A stretch of 64,000 nt of DNA from Arenicola marina. Its lineage: Eukaryota > Annelida > Polychaeta > Arenicolidae. The notes beneath the pieces are model-generated. The model worked only from the letters and a program-made list of their open reading frames with translations, was not told the DNA's origin and searched no databases. The stretch spans positions 21,551,143 to 21,615,142 of the forward strand of contig OZ025265.1 in the NCBI GenBank assembly GCA_964019135.1, read 5' to 3'. Both the position numbers and the translations under genes were made by a program. Each line of letters starts with the position of its first letter. Position 1 is the stretch's first letter. Below, in pieces: positions 21,751 through 34,830 of this stretch.

Positions 21751-22340
21751 TTATACATAGTCTCGATCATTTCGCACTATGCGATCTCGGGATATAAGCC
21801 CATTGTAGTTGTTATCTACCTACATATTTGACAATGCTTGTATATATATGTGTATTTCTATAATTAGTGGACATGTCATGCTCATGTTGAACAATGATGC
21901 ACGGATGTAGCGTTGTCTGCGAATAAAAACAAGAACCATCTGCTCCTAGACCATGGTGGGTCATTGCTTTTTGTGCTGCGCCAACCGCTTGAACATTATC
22001 ACCCGCAGAGGAGAGTATTGTAGCCTGTAGCCTATTTGTGTGCGGTTATATCGAATATCTAACTGAAGATTACTGAAGTGAGTTCCCAGCTCACGATGAA
22101 AAGACAAGCCCTTCCCTAGGAACGTAAATGCCCCTTTCCTGAGGAACGTAAATGCCCCTTCCCGCCACCGTCCCCGTGTGATGGTATCCACGGCCACACA
22201 CCCACAGACCGACAGACCGACAAACGGCCAAAATTGCCAGGACAAACGTACGGAGCATAAAACCAGTAATAAAACAAAACAAAAATACATTTAACAGTCA
22301 TTCGGCTAATCTTTAGGGAACTTTCTCCTCTGTGAAGCCG

Positions 22341-22977
22341 ATGAAAAATATAAGGATATAATTCAACAAAGCCCGTTCGCCGCGTACTTCCCTACAACAT
22401 CGATGAATAGCGTATCAGGGTATCAATAACAAATGACTTTCCATGGTTCCCCCCCCCACCCCCTCCATCGCAACGTTTACTACTATCCTTTCAGTTTTTA
22501 GGGTTGGGCAGTCTGCCGACAGCAGGGAGCTCGTTAGCCGGTCACCCAGTGCACTATTCCCCCAAAACCATTAACACTCTACAACCATCTTTAATCTTTA
22601 ACCCGACCCCCTCCCTAAATCGATCGATGAGCGGCAGTCCCGTCGTCGGTCGACAAATGTCCAGACAGGAACAGTTTGTACATCGTGTAAATATAATGAA
22701 CATAATGGATGGAATAAATGTCCAAATCATTTCTTCATTTGTTTAATTCAATTACACAAGTGTTCATTTCAATAATACATGTTTCCATAATTGAACAGAT
22801 GTCTAACTCATTTAATGATATGTAATAACCAAAACACACCTATTTTTAATTACTTGAAGATATGTTCAATACACCATATGACATTGCTCTTGGCCGTAGC
22901 CTCCGCACGATTCCCAGAGCCCCGCCAATGACTGGCTGCAGCATTACTCGCTACTGGGTCAGTATGCCACGATCCAC
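22341..22977. other. Unassigned AT-rich sequence
   Basis: Lies between the right arm and the 39-bp array. It contains a C-run at 22,450-22,464. The frame that enters the array from 22,862 has no recognisable N-terminal domain. Confidence 0.5.
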
Positions 22978-25900
22978 GCCAGGTATATGCGACCATACAC
23001 AAATCAATACGCCCCATACAGGTATATGCGACCATACACAAATCAATCAGCCCCATACAGGTATATGCGACCATACACAAATCAATCAGCCCCATACAGG
23101 TATATGCGACCATACACAAATCAATACGCCCCATACAGGTATATGCGACCATACACAAATCAATACGCCCCATACAGGTATATGCGACCATACACAAATC
23201 AATCAGCCCCATACAGGTATATGCGACCATACACAAATCAATCAGCCCCATACAGGTATATGCGACCATACACAAATCAATACGCCCCATACAGGTATAT
23301 GCGACCATACACAAATCAATCAGCCCCATACAGGTATATGCGACCATACACAAATCAATACGCCCCATACAGGTATATGCGACCATACACAAATCAATCA
23401 GCCCCATACAGGTATATGCGACCATACACAAATCAATAAGCCCCATACAGGTATATGCGACCATACACAAATCAATCAGCCCCATACAGGTATATGCGAC
23501 CATACACAAATCAATAAGCCCCATACAGGTATATGCGACCATACACAAATCAATAAGCCCCATAAAGGTATATGCGACCATGCACAAATCAATCAGCCCC
23601 GTACAGGTATATGCGACCATACACAAATCAATAAGCCCAATAAAGGTATATGCGACCATACACAAATCAATAAGCCCCATAAAGGTATATGCGACCATAC
23701 ACAAATCAATACGCTACATAAAGGTATATGCGACCATACACAAATCAATAAGCCCCATAAAGGTATAAGCGACCATACACAAATCAATAAGCCCCATACA
23801 GGTATATGTGACCATACACAAATCAATAAGCCCCACACAGGTATATGCGGCCATACACAAATCAATAAGCCCCATAAAGGTATAAGCGACCATACACAAA
23901 TCAATAAGCCCCATAAAGGTATAAGCGACCATACACAAATCAATAAGCCCCATACAGGTATATGCGGCCATACACAAATCAATAAGCCCCATAAAGGTAT
24001 AAGCGACCATACACAAATCAATACGCCCCATAAAGGTATAAGCGACCATACACAAATCAATACGCCCCAAAAAGGTATAAGCGACCATACACAAATCAAT
24101 AAGCCCCATAAAGGTATATGCGACCATACACAAATCAATAAGCCCTATAAAGGTATATGCGACCATACACAAATCAATACGCCCCATAAAGGTATATGCG
24201 ACCATACACAAATCAATAAGCCCTATAAAGGTATATGCGACCATACACAAATCAATACGCCCCATAAAGGTATATGCGACCATACACAAATCAATAAGCC
24301 CCATAAAGGTATAAGCGACCATACACAAATCAATACGCCCCATAAAGGTATATGCGACCATACACAAATCAATAAGCCCCATACAGGTATATGCAACCAT
24401 AAACAAATCAATAAGCCCCATACAGGTATATGCGACCATAAACAAATCAATAAGCCCCATACAGGTTAAAGCGACCATAAACAAATCAATAAGCCCCATA
24501 AAGGTATATGCGACCATACACAAATCAATAAGCCCCATAAAGGTATATGCGACCATACACAAATCAATAAGCCCCATACAGGTATATGCGACCATAAACA
24601 AATCAATAAGCCCCATAAAGGTATATGCGACCATACACAAATCAATAAGCCCTATAAAGGTATAAGCGACCATACACAAATCAATACGCCCCATACAGGT
24701 ATATGCGGCCATACACAAATCAATAAGCCCCATACAGGTATATGCGACCATACACAAATCAATAAGCCCCATAAAGGTATAAGCGACCATACACAAATCA
24801 ATACGCCCCATACAGGTATATGCGGCCATACACAAATCAATAAGCCCCATAAAGGTATATGCGACCATACACAAATCAATAAGCCCCATACAGGTATAAG
24901 CGACCATAAACAAATCAATAAGCCCCATAAAGGTATATGCGACCATACACAAATCAATAAGCCCTATAAAGGTATAAGCGACCATACACAAATCAATACG
25001 CCCCATACAGGTATATGCGGCCATACACAAATCAATAAGCCCCATACAGGTATATGCGACCATACACAAATCAATAAGCCCCATAAAGGTATAAGCGACC
25101 ATACACAAATCAATACGCCCCATACAGGTATATGCGGCCATACACAAATCAATAAGCCCCATACAGGTATATGCGGCCATACACAAATCAATAAGCCCCA
25201 TACAGGTATATGCGACCATACACAAATCAATAAGCCCCATAAAGATATAAGCGACCATACACAAATCAATAAGCCCCATAAAGGTATAAGCGACCATACA
25301 CAAATCAATACGCCCCATAAAGGTATAAGCGACCATACACAAATCAATAAGCCCCATAAAGGTATAAGCGACCATACACAAATCAATACGCCCCATAAAG
25401 GTATAAGCGACCATACACAAATCAATAAGCCCCATAAAGGTATAAGCGACCATACACAAATCAATAAGCCCCATAAAGGTATAAGCGACCATACACAAAT
25501 CAATAAGCCCCATAAAGGTATAAGCGACCATACACAAATCAATAAGCCCCATAAAGGTATAAGCGACCATACACAAATCAATAAGCCCCATAAAGGTATA
25601 AGCGACCATACACAAATCAATACGCCCCATAAAGGTATAAGCGACCATACACAAATCAATAAGCCCCATAAAGGTATATGCGACCATACACAAATCAATA
25701 AGCCCTATAAAGGTATATGCGACCATACACAAATCAATAAGCCCCATAAAGGTATATGCGACCATACACAAATCAATAAGCCCCATAAAGGTATATGCGA
25801 CCATACACAAATCAATACGCCCCATACAGGTATTTGCGACCATACACAAATCAATAAGCCCCATAAAGGTATAAGCGACCATACACAAATCAATACGCCC

Positions 25901-28373
25901 CATAAAGGTATAAGCGACCATACACAAATCAATAAGCCCCATAAAGGTATAAGCGACCATACACAAATCAATACGCCCCATAAAGGTATAAGCGACCATA
26001 CACAAATCAATAAGCCCCATACAGGTTAAAGCGACCATACACAAATCAATAAGCCCCATAAAGGTATATGCGACCATACACAAATCAATAAGCCCCATGA
26101 AGGTATATGCGACCATACACAAATCAATAAGCCCCATAAAGGTATATGCGACCATACACAAATCAATACGCCCCATACAGGTATTTGCGACCATACACAA
26201 ATCAATACGACCCAAAAAGGTATATGCGACCATACACAAATCAATAAGCCCATATTTAGGTATAAGCGACCATACACAAATCAATAAACCCCATATTTAA
26301 GTATAAGCGACCATGCACAAATCAATACGCCCCAAAAAGGTACATGCGACGATACACAAATCAATACACTACATAAAAGTATATGCAACCATACACAAAT
26401 CAATAAGCCCATATTTAGGCATAGGCGACCATGCACAAATCAATAAACCCCATATTTAAGTATAAGCGACCATACACAAATCAATAAACCCCATATTTAG
26501 GCATAAGCGACCATACACAAATCAATAAACCCCATATTTAAATATAAGCGACCATACACAAATCAATACGCCCCATAAAGGTATTTGCGACCATACACAA
26601 ATCAATAAGCCCCATACAGGTATATGCGACCATACACAAATCAATCAGCCCCGTACAGGTATATGCGACCACACACAAATCAATAAGCCCCATAAAGGCA
26701 TTTGCGACCATACACAAATCAATACGCCACTTTAAGGTATATGCGACCGTACACAAATCAATACGCCCTATAAAGGTTTATGCGACAATACACAAATCAA
26801 TACGCCCCATAAAGGTATAAGCGACCATACACAAATCAATACGCTACATACAAGTATATGCCACCATACACAAATGAATAAACCCCATATTTAGGTATAT
26901 GCGACTATACACAAATCAATACACTACATAAAAGTATATGCAATCATACACAAATGAATAAACCCCATACAAGTATATGCGACCATAGACAAATTAATAA
27001 GCCCCATAAAGGTATATGCGACCATACACAAATCAAGACGACCCAAAAAGGTATAAGCGACCATACACAAATCAATAAGCCCATATTTAGGTATAAGCGA
27101 CCATACACAAATCAATAAACCCCATATTTAAGTATAAGCGACCATGCACAAATCAATACGCCCCAAAAAGGTACATGCGACGATACACAAATCAATACAC
27201 TACATAAAAGTATATGCAACCATACACAAATCAATACGACCCAAAAAGGTATATGCGACCATACACAAATCAATAAGCCCATATTTAGGCATAGGCGACC
27301 ATACACAAATCAATAAACCCCATATTTAAGTATAAGCGACCATACACAAATCAATAAACCCCATATTTAGGCATAAGCGACCATACACAAATCAATAAAC
27401 CCCATATTTAAATATAAGCGACCATACACAAATCAATACGCCCCATAAAGGTATTTGCGACCATACACAAATCAATACGCCCCATATAGGTATATGCGAC
27501 CACACACAAATCAATAAGCCCCATAAAGGCATTTGCGACCATACACAAATCAATAAGCCCCATACAGGTATATGCGACCATACACAAATCAATAAGCCCC
27601 ATAAAGGTATATGCGACCATACACAAATCAATAAGCCCCATAAAGGTATAAGCGACCATACACAAATCAATAAGCCCCATAAAGGTATTTGCAACCATAC
27701 ACAAATCAATAAGCCCCATACAGGTATATGCGACCATACACAAATCAATACGCCCCATACAGGTATATGCGACCATACACAAATCAATAAGCCCCATACA
27801 GGTATATGCGACCATACACAAATCAATACGCCCCATACAGGTATATGCGACCATACACAAATCAATACGCCCTATAAAGGTATAAGCGACCATACACAAA
27901 TCAATACGCCCCATACAGGTATATGCGACCATACACAAATCAATCAGCCCCATACAGGTATATGCGACCATACACAAATCAATACGCCCCATAAAGGTAT
28001 ATGCGACCATACACAAATCAATACGCCCCATAAAGGTATATGCGACCATACACAAATCAATACGCCCCATAAAGGTATATGCGACCATACACAAATCAAT
28101 ACGCCCCATAAAGGTATAAGCGACCATACACAAATCAATACGCCCCATAAAGGTATATGCGACCATACACAAATCAATACGCCCCATAAAGGTATAAGCG
28201 ACCATACACAAATCAATACGCCCCATAAAGGTATATGCGACCATACACAAATCAATACGCCCCATAAAGGTATAAGCGACCATACACAAATCAATACGCC
28301 CTATAAAGGTATATGCGACCATACCCTAATCAATACGGCCCATAAAGGTATAAGCGACCATACACAAATCAAT
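22978..28373. repeat. 39-bp minisatellite, about 138 copies, with higher-order repeats
   Basis: Unit of 39 bp made of GGTATATGCGACCATACACA, then AATCAATAAGCCCCATACA. Main variants are ATATGC/ATAAGC, AATAAG/AATACG/AATCAG, CATACA/CATAAA and CGACC/CGGCC. The first 600 bp is dominated by CATACA with CAG/ACG forms, the middle by CATAAA, and 26,240-27,420 is more degenerate (CATATTTAGG forms). A 312-bp (8 x 39) block recurs: AAGCCCTATAAAGG at 24,647 and 24,959, and ACCATAAACA at 24,591 and 24,903. A larger segment near 26,248 recurs near 27,079. Because 39 is a multiple of 3 and the unit lacks stops in some frames on both strands, frames of 535 (+) and 856 (-) codons arise; I regard these as artefacts. 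Confidence 0.95.
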
Positions 28374-28445
28374 TCGCGGTATAAGCATGTATTCTTTCAA
28401 TGATAAATAATGTATTAATTCTGCCCCGGTTTCAGTTCCCCTCTT

Positions 28446-28763
28446 TCTATATGAAGATCATGGAATGTCTGTGTTGAGAGGCGAGAGAGAGGCGGGCACG
28501 ATAGGAGCGCCACCTACATCCGACGTTAAAACCACGCGGAGTGATTAATGTCAACATGGCGGCAAGTTTCTTCAATAGCTGATTAAAAACTGCATAACTG
28601 CGGAGAACAATCCATGCCGTTCCAGTTGGACATTTCTCATATGGACCTCATGGAATATCTGTGTTGAGGGGCGGCAGAGAGCAGGGGATGATAGCAGCGC
28701 CCTCTACATCCGGCGCGGTGACCGCGATGGCTGATTAATGACAAGATGGCAGCAGGACTCTTT
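28446..28763. repeat. Two diverged tandem copies, offset 188 bp
   Basis: 28,446-28,575 and 28,634-28,763 share ATCATGGAATGTCTGTGTTG or CTCATGGAATATCTGTGTTG, then AGCGCC..CTACATCCG.CG, then TGATTAATG.CAA.ATGGC.GCA. No coding content; possibly two copies of an interspersed repeat or a local duplication. Confidence 0.7.
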
Positions 28764-31700
28764 CACCGGCGGACATAGGCCTCCGTGCGTTAACCCCAAT
28801 ACCGAGAACGCCAGCGTGTATTTGCTCGACCACGTGTTCATTAAAGGTGTCAACAGCCACAGACTGAGAAGCCACCGCTTTGTGAGGCCAACTACCAATT
28901 GAAAGTGGATTTTATGATCACCTAATGACTGTTGACTTAACCTGAAGCCACCGCTACCTTCGCCCGCTGCCGCCGCCGCCGCGACCCGTGTCAGCCCGCT
29001 GGTGCTGCGTTGTTATTATAAGCGGCCACCAGTGTCGGCCCGATGGGTCCGTCTTGTTGTTATAAGCGGCCACTCTCGGATAGGCACCCATGTTGGGGGC
29101 TTGTAAAGTCCTTAACTCGGGGCGCCCTGATGGCCCAGCCATCAGCGCTAAAATCTGTGACAGACGCCAGGTAATGGCGATTGTAAGGTGTGAGGACAGA
29201 GCAGGAGAGGGAGGGGGGGGGGCGGCAGGGGGTCGAGGCTGGAGGGGGTTGGGGGATGGATGGCCGTGCATTATCCGTGGACGATAGGCGCTCGCAGTGG
29301 TCCCGTAGATACCTGCTGTGGAGAGCACGACTGTTATTGTTGTTGCTTTTGCGATATCGTGGGCAGGTTTTCAAACAACGAATTAACCATTAACTGTCAA
29401 TCTCAATGCGCTGACGGGCGAGGGGGCAGGGCGGGGGGAGGGGGGGGGGCAGGGGGCGCCTTATGGTCTAGTAAGTTATTGCCGAGTTAGTGTGCTCGGC
29501 GAGGTCGACCAAAACAGTCCGTGCGTGGGTCGAACCATACGTGTACAAATAGCTATTTCCCATTAGAGGAAAACCATGTTTCTGTGACTACCTTCCTTCT
29601 CTTTCCGAAGAAGGACATAGAATGTGCACGCTGTACCAATGCAGACATTCGCATAGTGGGGCTAGGACCCCTATACTCTGGCACGATGGCCGATTCCTCA
29701 GACTCACTTACTAGACCATTCTACCCCCCCTCTACACACACACACTACAAACCCCATCCCTCATCAGCAATTATGAGTCGGTAATAACAGGACGCCTTGA
29801 CCTCTGTTAAAGGTCCAAGGGTTAAAGGTCATTGGGGGAGCTATGAGCCATGTTTGTGGCCCCTACGCTTTTCACACAATAATGCGGTCGACATGTCGGA
29901 TGAAAAGTGTTCTATGGTTATTATCTCAAGACCAACCGGAAATGACGTCACTGCTACAAGCACTGACGATTTACTTCGCAGGTCGACAATTTGATTTGCC
30001 GTTAGCGTAAGAAAACTAATATATTGGAGTGTTAATTGAATAACTAATCTGTACTTTAAATCACTATGGGCGTAAGAACAAGATTTCAGTACTAATTGTT
30101 AAACGTCATAATAATAACATACTTCTGGGGCACATAGATTTATCTTTGACGATCGGGCCTCCAGCCTACTCCCCGCCCCTCCCTTCCACCACCACTCCCG
30201 ACGCCAAATTACTGCTGTACCCCACAAGACTTACTTGCCCTTTAGAAAAGGGTCGAATATTTTTCATTTCGTCGTTGCGATTTTATCGTTGAAGCATTCC
30301 GCAGAAAACGTATGGTGCACCGGGTGACCCCGTTCTGACCGCAAGATTGTGATGGCGCACCGCATGACCATCAACGTCCCAGTCTGGCGGGGCAGCTGAC
30401 CACAATTGGCCCGCATGTCGCTATCGGTGGGTGGGGCGGGACTGATCGCCCCCCACCCCGCCCCCTTAGGCCCTCCCCCCGCCCCGGGCGTGAGGCGACC
30501 CGAAGGTGGGGGTGAGGGTGTCGGGGTGATATCAGGTGGTGTAAAAGGGAGACAATCTGTGATTCCAGCGTCAAATCTTACCACGTGTCCCTCGAACGAA
30601 CTTGTTTTGTATTCAAATTAATTTTGAGTTTTGTTACTATCTAGACATCTTGTAATTATAACGAAATCTTCCACCTCCATTGGCCCCACCAATTAGGAGA
30701 ACCACGTACTCACAATGCCGACACCGCCCTCAACTTGACGCCGCAAAGCATGAGTTGACAGCGTGAATGTGTTCACGTGACTAATTAATGACAATAATCA
30801 TGATGATTATTTCTATTGCCAAACAGTCAGTGATGACACAATACTAATTGGCAACGAGCTGAAGCCGAAGCATATTGGCCCAAAACAGAAAACACAAATA
30901 AAACGCATGAAACAAAAACGGAACAGCAGAAGAATACGGGATAACCGCACAGAGATGTGGCCTAATAGTTTTGTTAACCAAACAACATGATATTCCGATT
31001 GGCTACTATCGCTAAGTCGGATCTTCATTTAAAGTACTTGCAGTCACTCGAGTGCTCACACTCCATCGTTTTACGCAGACGGAGGAATGCCAACCAAATC
31101 AGCCGCTTACACGCTACATAGGCCCTACCCAACTGTTCACATTTCAAATTTCATCCTCTGGGCGACTAAAAGTAACAGGATGGATACATGTTTTTATTTA
31201 GAAAAACAACAATAGGCCCGAAGCCCTCGTGTTGACAACAATTACAAATAATATTTGTGATTGGACAGGTGGATCTAAAGGTCCCTGATGGTTTGCCGCT
31301 CATGAAAGGCTTCTCGTACATACGCTGCTAGTCAAAACAACTGGACTATTATTGGCCAATAGCGCGTAAAACTGTTGTCTATTTGATCGTTGTGTATAAA
31401 ATCTCGAAAGGAAGCGCCCTCTTGCACGTTATATCTGCATCATCGTCAAGCCTACATAATGATGACGCATGATCTATTACTACGCATCAGCACATGTTTG
31501 GCATGCGCCGACTCTCGGCGCCCGACAAGGGCAAGGTACTTGAAGCTCTCGATTCCAAGGACGACTCTACGTCTTCTATCGAACAAAATGCAAGTGACGT
31601 CCAAACAACGTACGCATTGTTCTAGTAAGCTTCTGGAAGGGGGTAAATGGCGACACGCGTCACAGGTGTATTGGAAAATCGACAGTCGACATTGACCCCC

Positions 31701-33059
31701 AAGTTCCGACACTGATCGAGGATCTGAAAAAAAGCAACATTGACACCGTGGCATTTTAGAAAAAAAAAGACATTGATCTTAGCCAAAAAGCGACACGGAA
31801 CCTCTTCTAGTACACATTAATTCAGAAGTGGACGGTAGAAAATAAACTGAACCTTAATTAAAAAGAAATATAAATTGCGATGCAATGAGTTCTTCTGTTT
31901 AAATGGCTTTCTTCGGGCATGCACCCCCCTCGCCCCCACTCCCGCCCCCCCCCCCCCCCAACACACCCTTTCACCCCCCTTCAACCCTCCCCCCCTTAAC
32001 CGCCCCCCTCACCCAGATCACGTGACACGCTCTGGAAAGCCTACCATGATTTTTGCGGGCGTATAATAATTCATTCTAAGCATTGAAACAGATACGGATG
32101 AGCATGAAGGAGTCATTTCTAATGACGTTAGTTTGTGACAGCAGCCCTGTATCGAATGAATGATGGCTTTAAGCCTTCATATATACAATACTTAAACAAG
32201 TTTCAGAGTTATGTAAAAATTGCTTAACCTCTGCAGGCCCGGACCTAAATTTTGGATGTCGCCTGTCCTGTCGGGCACGTGGTGTTGAGATTGACCTGCC
32301 CCCTGCTGAAACTTTACCTGTCCTATCAAATTGAGAAACAACGACGTTGATACAACTAATACACAATTTATGTATTGTATAATTTACAAAGGTTTCGACT
32401 ATTCTGCAAAGTCGTGCTCCGAAAACCGAGCGCCTAAGACTGAGCGCACAGTTTTCCGATGTTATATTGTCGGGGCTAAAAACCGAAATTAAGCTACCGT
32501 GCACTTATTGTTCGCATTGATCAGTGGATGTTGTTTGCTCAGTGTAACTGCTGAACATTGTTGAATCACTAGAGATCGCACTCTAAATATTCATCTGCCC
32601 TGTCGGGCATACAACCAATATTTTGACCTGCCTGGCCCTGAAATTCAACTGCCCCGGGAAGTCGGGTGGTCGGTTATGTCTCTCCCTGCTTCTGTCAACC
32701 TCTACACGGAAGGTACGGACTTAGGATAGTACACAAAACGTCGATTTCCGGAGGTATAGACGCTCTGTTTGTACTTGAACGTTCATACCCCAAATCGCAC
32801 AATGCAGCTCTGGCGCTAGTAGCTAACCTCCATACTCACGTAGTATATGACACCGCCCATGCGCGGCACGCATCAAAGGGAACATCCTGCAAATTGCCAT
32901 AAAACTCGGTATAAAAGAGTTTACTGCGTCGGGTGTTCAGACGGCCGCGTTTAACTAATAATGTTGCGCCGCGGCGCAAAATGTCTTTTAAATTTGCTCT
33001 CTTTGTAGGTAGACGATGGGGCCTCCTCAAAAAGCCCGAGATTGCTCTGTGTGGGGATG
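28764..33059. other. About 4.3 kb without recognised genes
   Basis: Low-complexity GC patches occur at 28,960-28,985 (CCG repeats) and 29,195-29,260, and C/G runs at 30,450-30,530 and 31,925-32,020. A 50-bp near-tandem pair containing TTATAAGCGGCCAC lies at about 29,012-29,085. Paired TGTCGGGCA-type motifs at 32,250-32,665 hint at an old repeat. None of the open frames shows a recognisable domain, and no exon with good splice sites stood out. Unrecognised exons remain possible. Confidence 0.5.
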
Positions 33060-33265
33060 GAGGGGTGGGGGGGGGCGGTGGGGGAGGGTGTCGGTTGGGG
33101 AAAGCGATGGGGTGAAGGGCCTGGAGTGGTGGGGAGGCCGGGAGGGGGGTACGAGGTAAGGGTGGGGTGGCCGGGAGGGGGGTACGAGGTAAGGGTGGGG
33201 TGAATGGCCTGGAGTGGTGGGGAGGCCGGGAGGGGGGTACAAGGTAAGGGTGGGGTGAATGGGTA
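33060..33265. repeat. G-rich minisatellite
   Basis: Two to three copies of a unit made of GGCCTGGAGTGGTGGGGAGG, then CCGGGAGGGGGGTACGAGGT, then AAGGGTGGGGTGAAT, with one partial duplication of the second half. Strongly G-rich on the + strand; G-quadruplex potential. Confidence 0.85.
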
Positions 33266-34830
33266 TTTTCGCCTTGGTCTTCTTTACGATCGCATCGCGT
33301 GTAGCGAGGCTCGGGGGGGAGCGGGGGGAAGGGTAGGAGGGTGACCGATTCCCTGCGTGCGAATAGCCTTTAGGGGAGGTTTTTTTAGGGGTTTTCTTGT
33401 GTTGCAAGAGGGTTTAATAATTGACAGCGCAGATACGGTTTCCATATAATGTTAGTTCTGGTGAAATAATTTAGTGCCCCACATAACATGCGAACTGTAT
33501 TTTTCATACTGGAACGGTATTCAACCTGCATTGCCGGGCAGTAAAACGTGACGTCATAATACAGTTTGGTTAATGAATGTGCTGATTAGTGTAAGTCATC
33601 TATGCGCTGTAATTGCTTCTTAATTATTGATGCTTTCTTTATGATCGTATTGACGACCTACCAGAACTATGTATTCGAATCGTTCATCGCATAAAATCGG
33701 TGCCCGATGAGTTCGTTGGTTCGGTTATACAACCCCATCAAGTCGTTAACATATACTTAAGCTATTCGAACATTTGCGGCCCTCCACGTTCATGTCAATA
33801 TCTAATATTGCTCCATTTCATGGCTTAATCATTGCAAAAATTAGCTCTAAAATTCAATATAACGTGCTGATATTTTTTATTGGCGGGATAGATTAGTATA
33901 TTTAGCTTCAAGCCGCGATTCGCAAGAAACCTTTCAAGACAAAATACGGTGAAATGCTTCGCTGATATATCCAGACGTACTTCCGGTGCGGATTCTATGT
34001 CAGTGCTGGAGCTACTGGCCCAACCAAGGCTATCATTTGCGACAAAATCTATGGAGAGCGAGAGAAAAGTGCGAGATCTTTTGGTGAAAGAAAGAATGAA
34101 AAAAAAACATTTAGATTAAAAAAAACGTTAAAAATACACACTGGCAGTCATGGCAATGTATTAATTGAACACTTTCGATATCAAATGGAATATATAGCCA
34201 AGAGATGCCATTTTATTTAAGCACTTTCGATATCAACTGGAATACATATAGTCAAGAGCTGCAATTTGGATAAAAAAGGTCTTCAGTCTTCAGTCTTCAG
34301 TCATCAAGAGAAATTATGGGATTCTTCCTCGATGATTGAGAGAATAAAGGTGGAAAAGGGGTCATTTGGGCGGTACATATGTAGTGCCCCCCCCCCTAAG
34401 GACAATTTAGTATTTACTGGTCGAGTATGATATTGACCTGCCGCGAGTTGCATTTTGAAGACATTGCTTTCGGCAACTTCCTTGCTTCCTGGTGTTTATT
34501 CAGCCGGTCCATTACCCAATCCACACCGTGAACAATCCCTGTTATGTCTTATGTATGTGATAACATAGCTTTGCCAGCCCAAAACATACCAAATACATTG
34601 GTAGCCACACTGACGGTTTGCTCACAAACGAGCCTCAATTCGTTTTGATACGTAAGTATTTAAGGGATAAACGTTGGAATGGTCTTCCATAACTGAGCTC
34701 TGGCTTGACCACAACAGACGCTCCGTCTCGCGCCCAAGTCTCGCCGTACGAGATCACGCGTAACGGGAATCTGAGTGAACTTCGTTCCCCGCATCACCTG
34801 CCCATGTAGTCAGACCACCCTCACTCCTTT
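33266..34830. other. Unassigned, mostly AT-rich
   Basis: Contains a two-copy repeat at about 34,166-34,260 (CACTTTCGATATCAA, then TGGAATA, then CAAGAG) and a CTTCAGT triplicate at 34,279-34,300. No gene recognised. Confidence 0.5.

Larger units (their letters stand above)
16605..22340 (-). repeat. Right arm of the large inverted duplication
   Basis: Reverse-complement partner of 3,734-9,400, carrying the second GPCR copy on the + strand. Private features are an insertion at about 17,130-18,045, the MITE at 21,522-21,750 and unmatched sequence at 21,180-21,498. It lacks the left arm's 6,785-7,178 insertion and the LINE insertion with its second flank copy. The two GPCR copies are about 95% identical at the protein level by direct comparison, while non-coding parts are clearly more diverged, which suggests constraint on both receptors. 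Confidence 0.93.

Noticed and set aside
23714-26284. 856-codon minus-strand frame and the overlapping 535-codon plus-strand frame at 22,862-24,469
   Set aside because: Both strands of the same 39-bp array are open because the period is a multiple of 3. No signal, domain or splice structure.
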